Below are positions 10,659 to 20,109 of a DNA stretch of 64,000 bases, piece after piece (position 1 is the stretch's first letter; every line of letters begins with the position of its first letter). Source of the stretch: Dipteris shenzhenensis (taxonomy: Eukaryota > Polypodiophyta > Polypodiopsida > Gleicheniales); the NCBI GenBank assembly GCA_047967505.1, contig CM106540.1, one strand, 5' to 3'. The translations under genes and the position numbers were made by a program. The notes beneath the pieces are model-generated. The model was not told the DNA's origin, did not search any database, and saw nothing but the letters and a program-made list of their open reading frames with translations.

Positions 10659-12740
10659 ATGGCTTCAGAAAAACAAGGAAGAAATCCAACAAAGGCTTAC
10701 AATTACATTACGATGTTTCTAAGAAGAAGTGAAAATGCAACTTTTGTCATGAAGAGTACTCAGGCTTTGGCACAAGAATGCAAAAGCACTTCTTTGGTGA
10801 TAGCAACAAACAGATTGAACAATGCAAGGGGTCAGGAGTTGAGAGAGTTATAGCCACTCTAGGCAGACAAATGCCTAAAGGTATGGACAACCAGGTAGAT
10901 GATATAGTCACATACCCCCAATCCCAGCCTCAAGAATGTATGCCTAATGATTTATTCACACCTCAAGCTAGTCAATCGATAGATATGCCACCTCAAAGTA
11001 GTGGTGTGGCCTCGTTCACACAGATGGCAAGTTGCTCTAGGAAGTATATGTAGTGGACAATGTAGTGACATTTCTCGTTCACAATTGCATGTGCGTCCAC
11101 AACAAAGATCTTTGGAAGAGTCATTTAGAAAACAACATATAGAGAAAGCACAACAAGATATTTTTGAGGCCATTTGTTGCACCGGTTACCCACTAAGCAT
11201 GGTTCAAAATCCGTATTGGAAAAGAGCCATGGCATTTGTAGGAAAGGCAGGTCCACGCTTTACGTTGCCCAGTTACAACACTATCCCCAACAACTACTTG
11301 GATGCATACTATGAGAGGATGAAACTAGAGATGAAGCAAGTAGTATACGATGGTATTGAGAGAACAAGGTGTACCATTGTTAGTGATGGATGGAAAAATG
11401 TCACCAAGAGGCCTCTTATCAATATCATGGTTGTGACATTGAAGGGAGAGGCTTTTTGTCAATCCATTGACACAAGTGGTAGTGCCAAGACAGGTGAATA
11501 CATTGTTGAACAATTGGAGGCTATAATCCTGGATCTTGGGGAGTGTAATGTTGTTCAAATAATCACCGACAATGCAAAGAACTATAGGAAAGCTTGAAAT
11601 TTTATAAATTGAAAATATTCAACCATCTGGGCATCACCTTGCTCTTGCCATTTACTTAACCTTGTGTTGAGGATTGTTATAAATCAGTGGAGACTCTATG
11701 GTTCAAAGCCATTGTAGATGAAGGACGAAGATTGGTGTTATACTTCCTCAAGCATGAGAGATTGTTGGGATATTCAAAAACCATGAACCTACAGAACATC
11801 TACTAGAATTTTTGAAACCTGGTGAAACACATTTTGGAACAAACTATATAATGTTGGACCGTTTTCTCAAGCTACAACGAGTTGTAACAGTTGTAACAGA
11901 GACATTATTCAGTGTAGAAGCTAGTGAGTGGATAGATGAATCAACCTCACAAAACAATCGTACTGAATTCATAGAGATGAAGCAAATGGTCAAAGAGAAT
12001 AGCTGATGCGGCCGATCTAATGAGGTCGATATGGTTTTCCATTCGAAAATTAGACATGAAAGTCCAAGTTTGGGCAATGCTTACATGGCTTGCTAGACTG
12101 CTGCTGAGCAAGACCTCTTAAAGGAAAATACAAGATCCACAAGTGACAACGTTGGCTACACCACCTGTCGTCGTATCACTTTGCAAAAGATGTCTAGAAA
12201 GCGATGGAATCATGCTCACAATGACCTTCACTATGCTAGTCATATTTTAGATCCCCAATGGTGGGAGTATTGTTGGGAAACACTGGAACATGTAATGTAG
12301 CCTTGGCATAATCTCTTGGGAAGATTTTTGAGGATGGATCTGAATATGTTGCTGCAGTCAGGAAATTCTCCACTTTTTGAAATAGGGAAGGGCTGTTTGC
12401 ATATACAAGAATACGAGACCTCGCAAACGAGATGCCTGCATGGAGATGGTGGGAAGAGTGTGGAGCCTTGACACCTCATTTGCAAACATTGGCATTGAAA
12501 GTGCTATCCCAGCCTTGTAGCAATTCGTCGAGCGAATGAAATTGGATTAATTACAAGTTTGATCATTCAGTCACAAGAAATCACTTGAAGATAGAAAGAG
12601 CGGAGAAATTGGTATATGTTTATGCAAATGGTAGAATTTTGGATGATGTTAAGGGAGATAGTAATGATGGATATTTAGCCAAGTGGGTACATTGTGATCT
12701 CCCAAGGTTGCATGATCCTCCCATTATTGCACAATTGCAA
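10659..12740 (+). pseudogene. hAT transposase relic (BED finger, DUF659, hAT C-terminal)
   Basis: The likely start is the ATG at 10659 (MASEKQGRNPTKAYNY). In a neighbouring frame a BED-type finger is readable (KCNFCHEEYSG ... RMQKHFFG ... EQC, about 10730-10840). A 198-codon frame at 11001-11597 holds DUF659, with YNTIPNNYLD, CTIVSDGWKN and IITDNAKNY; these hold the Asp residues expected of the hAT RNase-H-like fold. A later piece (11812-12006) and the dimerisation segment near 12490-12650 (ALKVLSQPCSNSSSE then stop, RAEKLVYVYANGR) complete the order. The TGA after SSSE is the expected ERNW position, i.e. CGA to TGA. Frameshifts and stops make it inactive. The protein would cut and move the element. 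Confidence 0.85.
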
Positions 12741-12835
12741 GTCGCAGTAGGCTGAGCAATGAGGAGGATGAGGATGAGGATGATGACTCATGAGCAATCA
12801 TTCCTAGGCTTAAAATACCATATACACTACTAATC

Positions 12836-13070
12836 ATGCTTACATCCTGACTTATTAAATATTGTGCTATTTAAAATTTTGTTGATTGACGTCATACCAA
12901 TTGGAAATTATGATAAAGCATTTAGATGGTATTATAATCGTGCATACATTCTGATATAAATATTGTGCTATTTATAATTTTGTTAATTGGCAGATCATAC
13001 CAATTTTGTTGATTTACATCATACCAATTGGAAGTAATGCTATAGAATTTAGATGGTATTACAATTGTTT
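12836..13070. repeat. Imperfect duplication in the hAT interior
   Basis: ATTGTGCTATTTAAAATTTTG, CATACCAATTGGAA and TTTAGATGGTATTA recur about 115 bp apart (from 12858 and from 12963), with a third partial TTTTGTTGATTTACATCATACC. No coding role is seen. Confidence 0.75.
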
Positions 13071-13666
13071 TATTTCCATGTTCAAACTTGGAAAGTACTA
13101 TCCAGTTGCTTTCAACCTTTTTGTACTTGTGTAAGTGATGCTAGCTGCTACACCAGTGTGTGTAAAATACCGACATCCATCAATAGAGCATGATGTTGCA
13201 GATGATCATAGTGCAGATAGATGCTTACTCAGGAGAGAGAAGCACATGGGAAAAGGTGATTTGCCATCCCACGCCTGTTTGAATAGGTAGACTACCACGT
13301 TTATAGTCATCCAACCACGTTGGGAGGGGGCGAGATAGTTGGATGATTTATCACTCTCGAGGTCTAGAAGCTTGCATGGAGTACTCACATGTTGGAAGTT
13401 AGGATAAAAATTCATTTCAAAGGGTTGAAAAGTTTTTGATGATTATGAAAGCAATTGAATTAATTGCACTCCTTAATTTGACAGCACTCAATGGATCCAG
13501 AGAGGAATGGAGGTTTACTAGCAGCACAAAACTATATTACAATGATAGCAAGAAATCATTGGAGATGTGATATCTGCCATCAAGAATTTTGAGGCTCACT
13601 GCTGCTGATGAGGATGTTATGGCACTTCATGGGAGACGTTCATAGGACAATGCCATGGTGCAGAGG

Positions 13667-13915
13667 TGATGGTGCACAAAGAGTGGCCAGCATCTTTCAC
13701 TTGATAGTATTGATGTTGACATAACAATGCAATCCACAGATGTTTACATAGTATTGATGTTGAAATAACAATGCAATCCATAGATGTTTACATAGTATTG
13801 ACGTTGACATAACAATGCAATCCACAGATGTGGTTAAAGATGGTGCACAAAGAGTGCCCACCATCTTTCACCTGATAGTATTGACGTTGACCTAACAACG
13901 CAATCCACAGATGTT
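13667..13915. repeat. 45-bp tandem repeat inside a larger duplication
   Basis: TAGTATTGATGTTGACATAAC and the following AATGCAATCCACAGATGT occur at 13704, 13749 and 13794 (45-bp period) and again at 13876. The preceding 37 bp (GATGGTGCACAAAGAGTG ... CATCTTTCAC) is itself duplicated at 13667 and 13838. Confidence 0.9.
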
Positions 13916-15399
13916 GCAAACGTGGAGAACAATGTTACAATGCTAAGATGGCAGACGGTGGAAGTGTAATGTATGTAATGAGATATACATTGGCTCTCGC
14001 TTAAGAAGGAGGTTGCATTTCTTGGGTGATGTGCATAGAAGAATTTCAAAATGCAAGGGACTAAGAGATTAGGGCCTTGCAAACTATTATTGCTACCATT
14101 TTAGGACCTGTTGTCCAACATTACTATTTTGAGGCATTGTAAATCACCTTTTTAAGTTTGAATTGACGTATGGTGAAACTGATTTTGCAAATGGTGCATA
14201 TGGTGAAACTAACATCGAATTTTTAATTCACTTCAAATTATGACAATAATAATTACTTCAACAATTGCACTTATTCCTAGTTTTGCAAGTTGACTGAAGG
14301 ATGGTACAAAATTATCATTTGCAAACTGTGATGTCTTATTAAAGTTCCTCGAGTAGACCGTGTTTAAGTGGAGTAGACGTTGCATTATTTACAATTCCAC
14401 TTCAAAGTATGACAATAATAATGCATCCATATCAATGACTTCAATAATTTTCAACAATCAATGCATCCATGTTAATTACTTCAACAATTTGCAACAAACA
14501 TTGCATTTTTAACAATTTTACTTCAAAGGTATGACAATTCAACATGAAGCAATTCAGCCTTTTCAAAAATAATAATTTGACATGGAGATTGCATGTCCAT
14601 AGTTTGGAAATCTTATTATTGGCACTACCCATACAAAATGAGTCCATTAAAAAAATAAGCTGCAACATGGGAATATATATTGCCAGATATATATTGTCAT
14701 ATATATTGTTCGATGCAAAATGGCCTCAGCCAAAAAATAAGCCAACAGAGAGGTCCACACATACAAGCTGAGGATGAAAATAAATTAAGTAGTAATTGTT
14801 CTCTAGCCACCTCGTGCGACACCAGGCGGTTGGTGGGTGCCTTGGGCCCCTAGTAGCCCGTGGCGATATAGTACCACGAAGCAACCTCAAACAATGGTCA
14901 CCGTGAGCAGGGTGCTAGCTATGATCATGAGAATAGCAAGGAGGATCGCCATGAGGATGATCAACTACTAAAACAAAATATTACACTTTATGAGAATAAG
15001 ATCCATTTCCATTATCATCGTAAATGAATTCCTCCATAATTGAAAATAACACAAATATTAATTCAATACACCATTGTAACAAATCTTCAATACAATTATT
15101 GTAAATAGATAAGACATGTGCAAAACACAATTTTATATATTATAAATCTATTTGTATACAAAAGGGCTATATCATTTAAATTGTTGGTAGCCTCGGATCA
15201 AGAGAGTATGTTGCACTGATGCCGAGCTTACCATAAAACTCACATGCCATGGGAGCGTTGCATGCCGCACATGCACTTCTCACCTTTATAGTATTCAAAA
15301 GATAGACAAGGTGAAAGCGATGATCACAAGGGAGGGCATAGTAAGATGATCTAGATCAACATTGTGTGATCACACATTTTGAGCTCATTGGGAAGGTCA
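13916..15399. other. Geneless interior of the hAT element
   Basis: AT-rich sequence with short frames only. Recurrent pieces such as AATAATGCATCCAT and TTACTTCAACAATTT (14400-14530) indicate old local duplications. No second transposon gene is recognised. Confidence 0.5.
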
Positions 15400-15985
15400 T
15401 CATTGAGATGAATCCAGCCTGCCAAGGCGAGTTATCATCTGGACAATAACCGACTCTATTGACATCTACATACAATATATATGAAAATATGATAGTACAC
15501 CAAAGCAAGGTGAATCCAACCGGCTAAAGTGAGCCATCACCTGCTGGCCTTGATCATGATACTACCTAATAGAACGTCACTCGATGCGAGATGAATCCAA
15601 CCGGCTGAAGTGAGTCATCATACAGCCCCAAGTGATAGACATCTCACACAAACACATATAAGTAAGCATAAATAAGCATCACACATATTCTTCTCTCTCT
15701 TGCCCTCTCTCTCTTTTCCTCTCTCAATTGGGGCAAGGTGAATCCAGCCAGCCAAAGCAAGCCATCACCCAGTCTTAATCATGATACTACTAGAATGTCA
15801 CTTGAGGCGAGATGAATCCAATTCGCCAAAGCAGGTCATCATTCAGGCCCAAGTCATACACATCATGCAAGCACACACACAGAAGCAAGCAAGCATAAAC
15901 ATATCAAATATTTCTCTCTTTTCTCTCAATTGAGGCGAGGTGAATCCAGTCAGCCGAAATGAGCCATCACCTGCCCTAACAGAAA
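15400..15985. repeat. Six-copy array of a 36-bp dyad element in ~200-bp dimers
   Basis: Six copies of a motif reading G(A/G)TGAATCCA ... AAAG(C/T)GAG-CA-TCA(T/C)C start near 15406, 15508, 15589, 15738, 15809 and 15939. Copies alternate between two forms: GATGA at the left end with TCATC at the right, and GGTGA with TCACC. The two ends are inverted repeats in every copy, and the changing base is matched on both sides. The higher unit of two copies repeats with a period of about 183-220 bp and contains CT-rich linkers. Confidence 0.8.
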
Positions 15986-16144
15986 ACAATAGCAAGGCTA
16001 GAAGCTCACTAGAAGCCTAAAGTAGAAGGTGGCAAGTAGCACAAGATAGTAGGGATGTGGTGCATAGAGGAAATTAGCGGTGATGAATATCGATGGAAGG
16101 TGGAAAAAAATATTGCGAAGCTGTCCTTTTATAGAACCCAACTC

Positions 16145-16420
16145 AACACACCGGCCAGTATATCCCCACACCACATGTTGCGTTGCTACACACCAACGAG
16201 TGTAGCACTATACTGATTGGTGTAATCCCAAAACACCGACCAATATAGGGTTTCAACGATCGGTATATTGGATATTGGTCAGTGTAGTGGTTCACCGATC
16301 AGTGTTTTTTTCACTTATCGGTGTTTTTCTACACAGTTTGATATTTTCAAAAAACTACTAGACGATGTTGGGATGCACCGAGTGCTATATAGTCAGTCAA
16401 CCAATGTACATTGACCGATT
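16145..16420. repeat. Right subterminal motif cluster of the hAT element
   Basis: ACACCGGCCAGT (16148-16159), TACTGATTGGTGTA, ACACCGACCAAT, GATCGGTATATTGG, CACCGATCAGTGT and TATCGGTGTTTTT occur in both orientations within 200 bp. The first is identical to the motif in the left cluster and has the same orientation. Confidence 0.65.
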
Positions 16421-16519
16421 ATTAAAAATGCATTTTTTGCATTTTGAACATCCACAAGCATTTTTAATTCCAAAAACAAGTTCTTTTCTTTAAAAAAGCG
16501 TACTAAAAAATCCTAGCAG

Positions 16520-17270
16520 CAAACACGTATGACAAGAGGCAAGCTCGTGTGGATTAGATACAACTTACATAATCATAGCAAGAATGAAATAACAGCCTCT
16601 TCGCATCCAAAAGTACCAAAAAACCTAAAAGATGAGCATCTAATATTACAAAGAACATCTGGAAGTAACCAAGAAAATGATATGTGCCATGTCCAAATGA
16701 GTACTCAAGAAGTAATCCATATGTGTTCATAATATTATCACGTTAAAGTCCTTAAACCTTGCCATGCCCAAACAAGTACGCAATAAGTAATCCATAGGTG
16801 CCACGTCGAAACGAGTACTCAGTAAGTAATCCATATGTGTTCATCGTGAAATCCATACAAGTATGTGTCACATCCAAATGAGTACTCAATAGGTAATCCA
16901 TATGTGCCATGTCCTAGTCACTCAATCTATATATATAGCCTTGCTATGGAAGGTGCAAACTAGTACTGTGCTCCAAAAAGCATCCTTTTGTGCATGTCTT
17001 TGTTAAATAGAATCATTGTTGCTTTTTGTTTTTGTATTAATTGACGATAGAACTATAGTTAAAGCCACTAGGAAATGAGTACTCAATAAATAATCCACAT
17101 GTGCCATGTTCGAATGAGTACCTCAAGCAGTTAGCCATATGTGTTCATAAATATTGTCACATGAAAGAGTGCTCAATAGGTAATCCATATGTGCCATGTC
17201 TAGATGAGTACCTCAAGCAGTTAGCCATAGGTGTTCATGAATATTGTCACATGAAAGACGTTGAACCTCA
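16520..17270. repeat. Right half of the interrupted 349-bp repeat, then 45-50 bp repeats
   Basis: From 16527 to about 16680 the sequence continues copy 2 of the 349-bp repeat (GTATGACAAGAGGCAAGCTC matches copy 1 near 8926). From 16680 to 16915 and 17070 to 17270 variants of GCCATGTCCAAATGAGTACT, CAATAAGTAATCCATATGTG and TGTTCATAAATATTGTCAC recur, at least eight units in all. No gene is present. Confidence 0.8.
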
Positions 17271-17454
17271 CCACATAAAGGGCACAATTAAAGGGTGAAA
17301 TAAAAGTATCCCTTTCTTGAAGATACAAGGTGAACCAATAAGTAAATATACATACCATAAGTCATCAATAAGTTAATCGAGAAAAAAGGAACAAATCACT
17401 GGTCTAGCAAGACCTTGCATGCAGTTGTAAATATAGATGACACAACAAGACAAA

Positions 17455-17790
17455 GCACCTATAGACGCGTTTACTCAACTAAAAAAGAAACTTATGAGCG
17501 TATCTATTTGCATGTCTATTAGCGCATCTACAGACCAGCATCTAAAGGCACATCTACATAGCAGACAAACGCACCTATAGACGTGCATATAGATGCGTAA
17601 ATAGATGCTCTACTAGAAATTTTAAAAAACAGACAAATGCATCCATAAACACATTTATAGATGCATTTATAGACAAGTTTAGAGATGCATCTTTAGATGC
17701 ACAAATAGATGCCCCTCGAATAGACAGACGCGTATATAGACGCATTTATAGACGCCCTGATAGATGCGCTACATAATATTTTTTAAATTT
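17455..17790. repeat. Dense array of TATAGATGC / GCATCTA motifs
   Basis: About a dozen or more copies of TAGA(C/T)GC or its reverse complement lie within 335 bp, often as head-to-head pairs such as GCATCTTTAGATGC and spaced by TTTA. It resembles the subterminal transposase-binding region of a CACTA-type element and could belong to the CACTA relic that follows, but no terminal CACTA repeat was identified. Confidence 0.6.
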
Positions 17791-18453
17791 TGTATGCTTG
17801 AACAGAATGCTATCTATGTTGTGTGTGCTATATGTAGTTAAAGGAATCCCAATTCCACATTGTGTAATTCAATTCTTACAGCCAACCACATTTTAATCAG
17901 GACTCTTGCAAGCATGTCTATAGCCAACAATTACAATTCCAAATAAAACATTACAACTTCAAAATGTTTAGCTCACAAGGCATTAATTGATAGAACGTTG
18001 CACAAGAAAATTGAAAGCCAAAAAAATAAAAAGAGTGTATATTAATTCATAGCTCAAAAAGTGTTTGTATGTACATATAGCACGAAGCTAAGCCACATCC
18101 TGTGGCTTCAAGTACCAAAAATAAGAGGAGTATATACAAGAGGCACGAAGCCAAGCCAGTGGCTTTAAGTACAAAAAAGAGTAGCTAGCACTACTTCTAT
18201 GACTAATCTAATTAGTTCTCCATGTCCTCAGTCCCTTCTGCGCTCCCTTCTCTGCCTCCTTCTTCCTCGTCTTCTTCCTTATCTTCTTGTGCAGGATCCT
18301 GTAAACAAGGGACAACATATATCAATGTATGAAAAATCAAGTCTTTACTTATAATATTGACATTATTTAATTACTTTCAAATACCTCCAGTAGCCTGGAT
18401 ATACTGCTCCTCAGTAATCAACCCGTCATTATAGAAGTGCCTTCATGTATCTC

Positions 18454-19629
18454 CTATGCGATGGTGGCAGTGGTAGGCTGTCTCAATAGGACTAGGGTAT
18501 CTGCCCATGATATCAAGCTACAAGATGACACAATTTGCGGAAGGGTTAGTACAAAGAAACAACCTCCTAATAAACTACATAAACAATATAATTTGAGATT
18601 GATACTTTCAAATTGGGCCTCCCATGATTCAACACCCATTGCTCCAAAATGCATGCTTCCATATTGCTCCATTTGGATCCTTCGTGCCTTCACGTGCTAT
18701 AGACTGGGTTCCTCCTTCACTGACTTCATTGCTTTCTTCCACTCACGCTTGTGAGCGGTGTGGGGCAGGCCCCTTGGTGGTTGACCTCCCTCAAGCCTAG
18801 CAAGCTCCGCTAGTAGCTGCCTCTTAAGCGAAGATCTTTTATTGCTAAGTATCGTAACAATCTTTGACTTGGTCCATTTATCTGTGAACTGAACATTGGG
18901 GGGGTTAGGCCTAATACCTAGAGCGAACAGTAGCGAGGGTCTCATCAGCCAACCTCTTTGGATGGTCTTTGTAGTTAATAAAGAAATCTTTGTAATTGTT
19001 AGCAATTACAGAGCGCATGAAGGCCATGCTATCCCTCCCCCATGCATCCATCAACATGCCTCCTGTCTGAGTGATGTCATAGTAGATCATACCATCACTC
19101 GGAGGCACGTCTAAATCATCTGAATCATCCTCATCCCCACCACCACCCCTCCCAAAGCACTGTGCCATGCATCCCCCACTGCTCTCCCTACAACTACGCC
19201 TGCTATTGTGTCGTGTCGAGCTAGTACACTGGCCACTCTAGCTAGAGAAGAGACTCTCAATTGCACGAGACTACGTGGACCACTCATAGCTGGAGAACCG
19301 AGTCTTGACTGCACAAGAGTATGCTAATGGCTCTGCGAGGTAGAAGGGCCTCCTGATGACATGGGAGAAGGGGCATAGGATAGCACGGCAGAAGGGGCTC
19401 AGTTGTGTAGCCGACTAGGCTTTGTTGACTCTGCTGGGGTAATCTCAGCTGGTGTGGGGTTGGGGTGGCTTGGAGTCTGTAGTGCCGATGACTCCTGGGG
19501 GGTGTTTAGAGTACTCGTCATGTAGTCGTATAACTCCCCAGGACTGGGAGGGTGCCCCAAAAGGTTATATAACTCCTGAAAGATGGTCTCTCGAAGACCA
19601 GGTGAGCCTGAAGAGCTTCCTAGCCACAT
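18454..19629 (-). pseudogene. Possible CACTA accessory protein relic (TNP1-like)
   Basis: Several minus-strand frames join into one broken product: a Ser/Pro-rich N-terminus (19629-19399), an acidic stretch with DEDDSDDLDVPPSDG and a following GGMLMDAWGRDSMAFMR (19168-18911), then a basic part with FTDKWTKSKIVTILSNKRS and KREWKKAMKSVKEEPSL, ending with RRIQMEQYGSMHFGAMG. Position next to a tnp2 relic and the general layout suggest the second protein of a CACTA element, which binds subterminal motifs. I do not recognise a diagnostic motif, so this is inference. At least two frameshifts or stops interrupt it. Confidence 0.4.
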
Positions 19630-19639
19630 GATGAACTGG

Positions 19640-19965
19640 AAAAAAGAAAAAAAGAAGATTACTGATGAGTTGAGAAGAGAAAAAGAAGAGAAAAAGAGAG
19701 AAGGAAAGAGAGTAGAAAAGAGAGGAAAAGTGGGGATAAAGAAGAGAAAAAAAGAGAGAAAGAGAGAGGAGATAAGAGAGAAAATTTACCACAGAAAGAG
19801 AAGGAAAGAGAGGATAAAAGAGAGAAGGAAAGAGAGGAAAATAGAGGAAAAGAGAGGAGAAAAAAAGAGAGAAGATAAGAGAGAAAAAGAGAGACAAAAA
19901 GAGAAGGAAAGAGAGGATAAAAGAGCAAAGGAAAAAGAGAGGAAAATATAGAGTGCAATCCCTTT
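19640..19965. repeat. Purine-rich low-complexity tract
   Basis: GAGAAAAAGAGAGAAGG-like text repeats for 320 bp. Apparent Lys/Glu/Arg-rich or Leu/Phe/Ser-rich proteins over it are composition artefacts. Confidence 0.95.
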
Positions 19966-20100
19966 TTTCAATCATGCTTTCCCTTTCCATCATTCATGCA
20001 ATCCCCTTCTTCAATCATGCAATCCCTTTCCATCATTCATGAAATCCTTTTATTCATTCATGCAATCACTTATTTCCATCATTCAATCTGCAATCCTTTT
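19966..20100. repeat. Short tandem repeats CAATCATGCAATCCCTTTCC
   Basis: The pieces CAATCATGC, AATCCCTTT and CCATCATTCATG recur four to five times in 130 bp. No gene is seen. Confidence 0.85.
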
Positions 20101-20109
20101 CTTGGAAGT

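Larger units (their letters stand above)
9266..16519 (+). mobile_element. hAT-type DNA transposon, about 7.25 kb
   Basis: The interval interrupts copy 2 of the 349-bp repeat. It is flanked by CAAACAC at 9259-9265 and again at 16520-16526, preceded by A on the left and G on the right, i.e. an 8-bp target duplication with one substitution, the length expected for hAT. Inside lies a relic hAT transposase (BED finger, DUF659, C-terminal dimerisation domain). Clusters of ACACCGGCCAGT-like motifs lie near both ends. Clear terminal inverted repeats cannot be made out at the inferred ends (AAGCATTTGC and the reverse complement of the right end, CTGCTAGGAT), so exact ends are approximate. Confidence 0.75.

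Noticed and set aside
15400-15985. CRISPR-like array
   Set aside because: Regular short repeats occur, but they are diverged, in dimers with CT-rich linkers, in a plant transposon; no cas-like genes and no uniform spacers.
17600-17640. TCTACTAGAAATTTT resembling a CACTA terminus
   Set aside because: The motif array lies on both sides of it and no matching inverted terminus or 3-bp duplication was found.
19565-19993. Long Lys/Glu-rich and Leu/Phe/Ser-rich frames on both strands
   Set aside because: Purine-rich low-complexity DNA gives open frames in several phases; no domain or start context.
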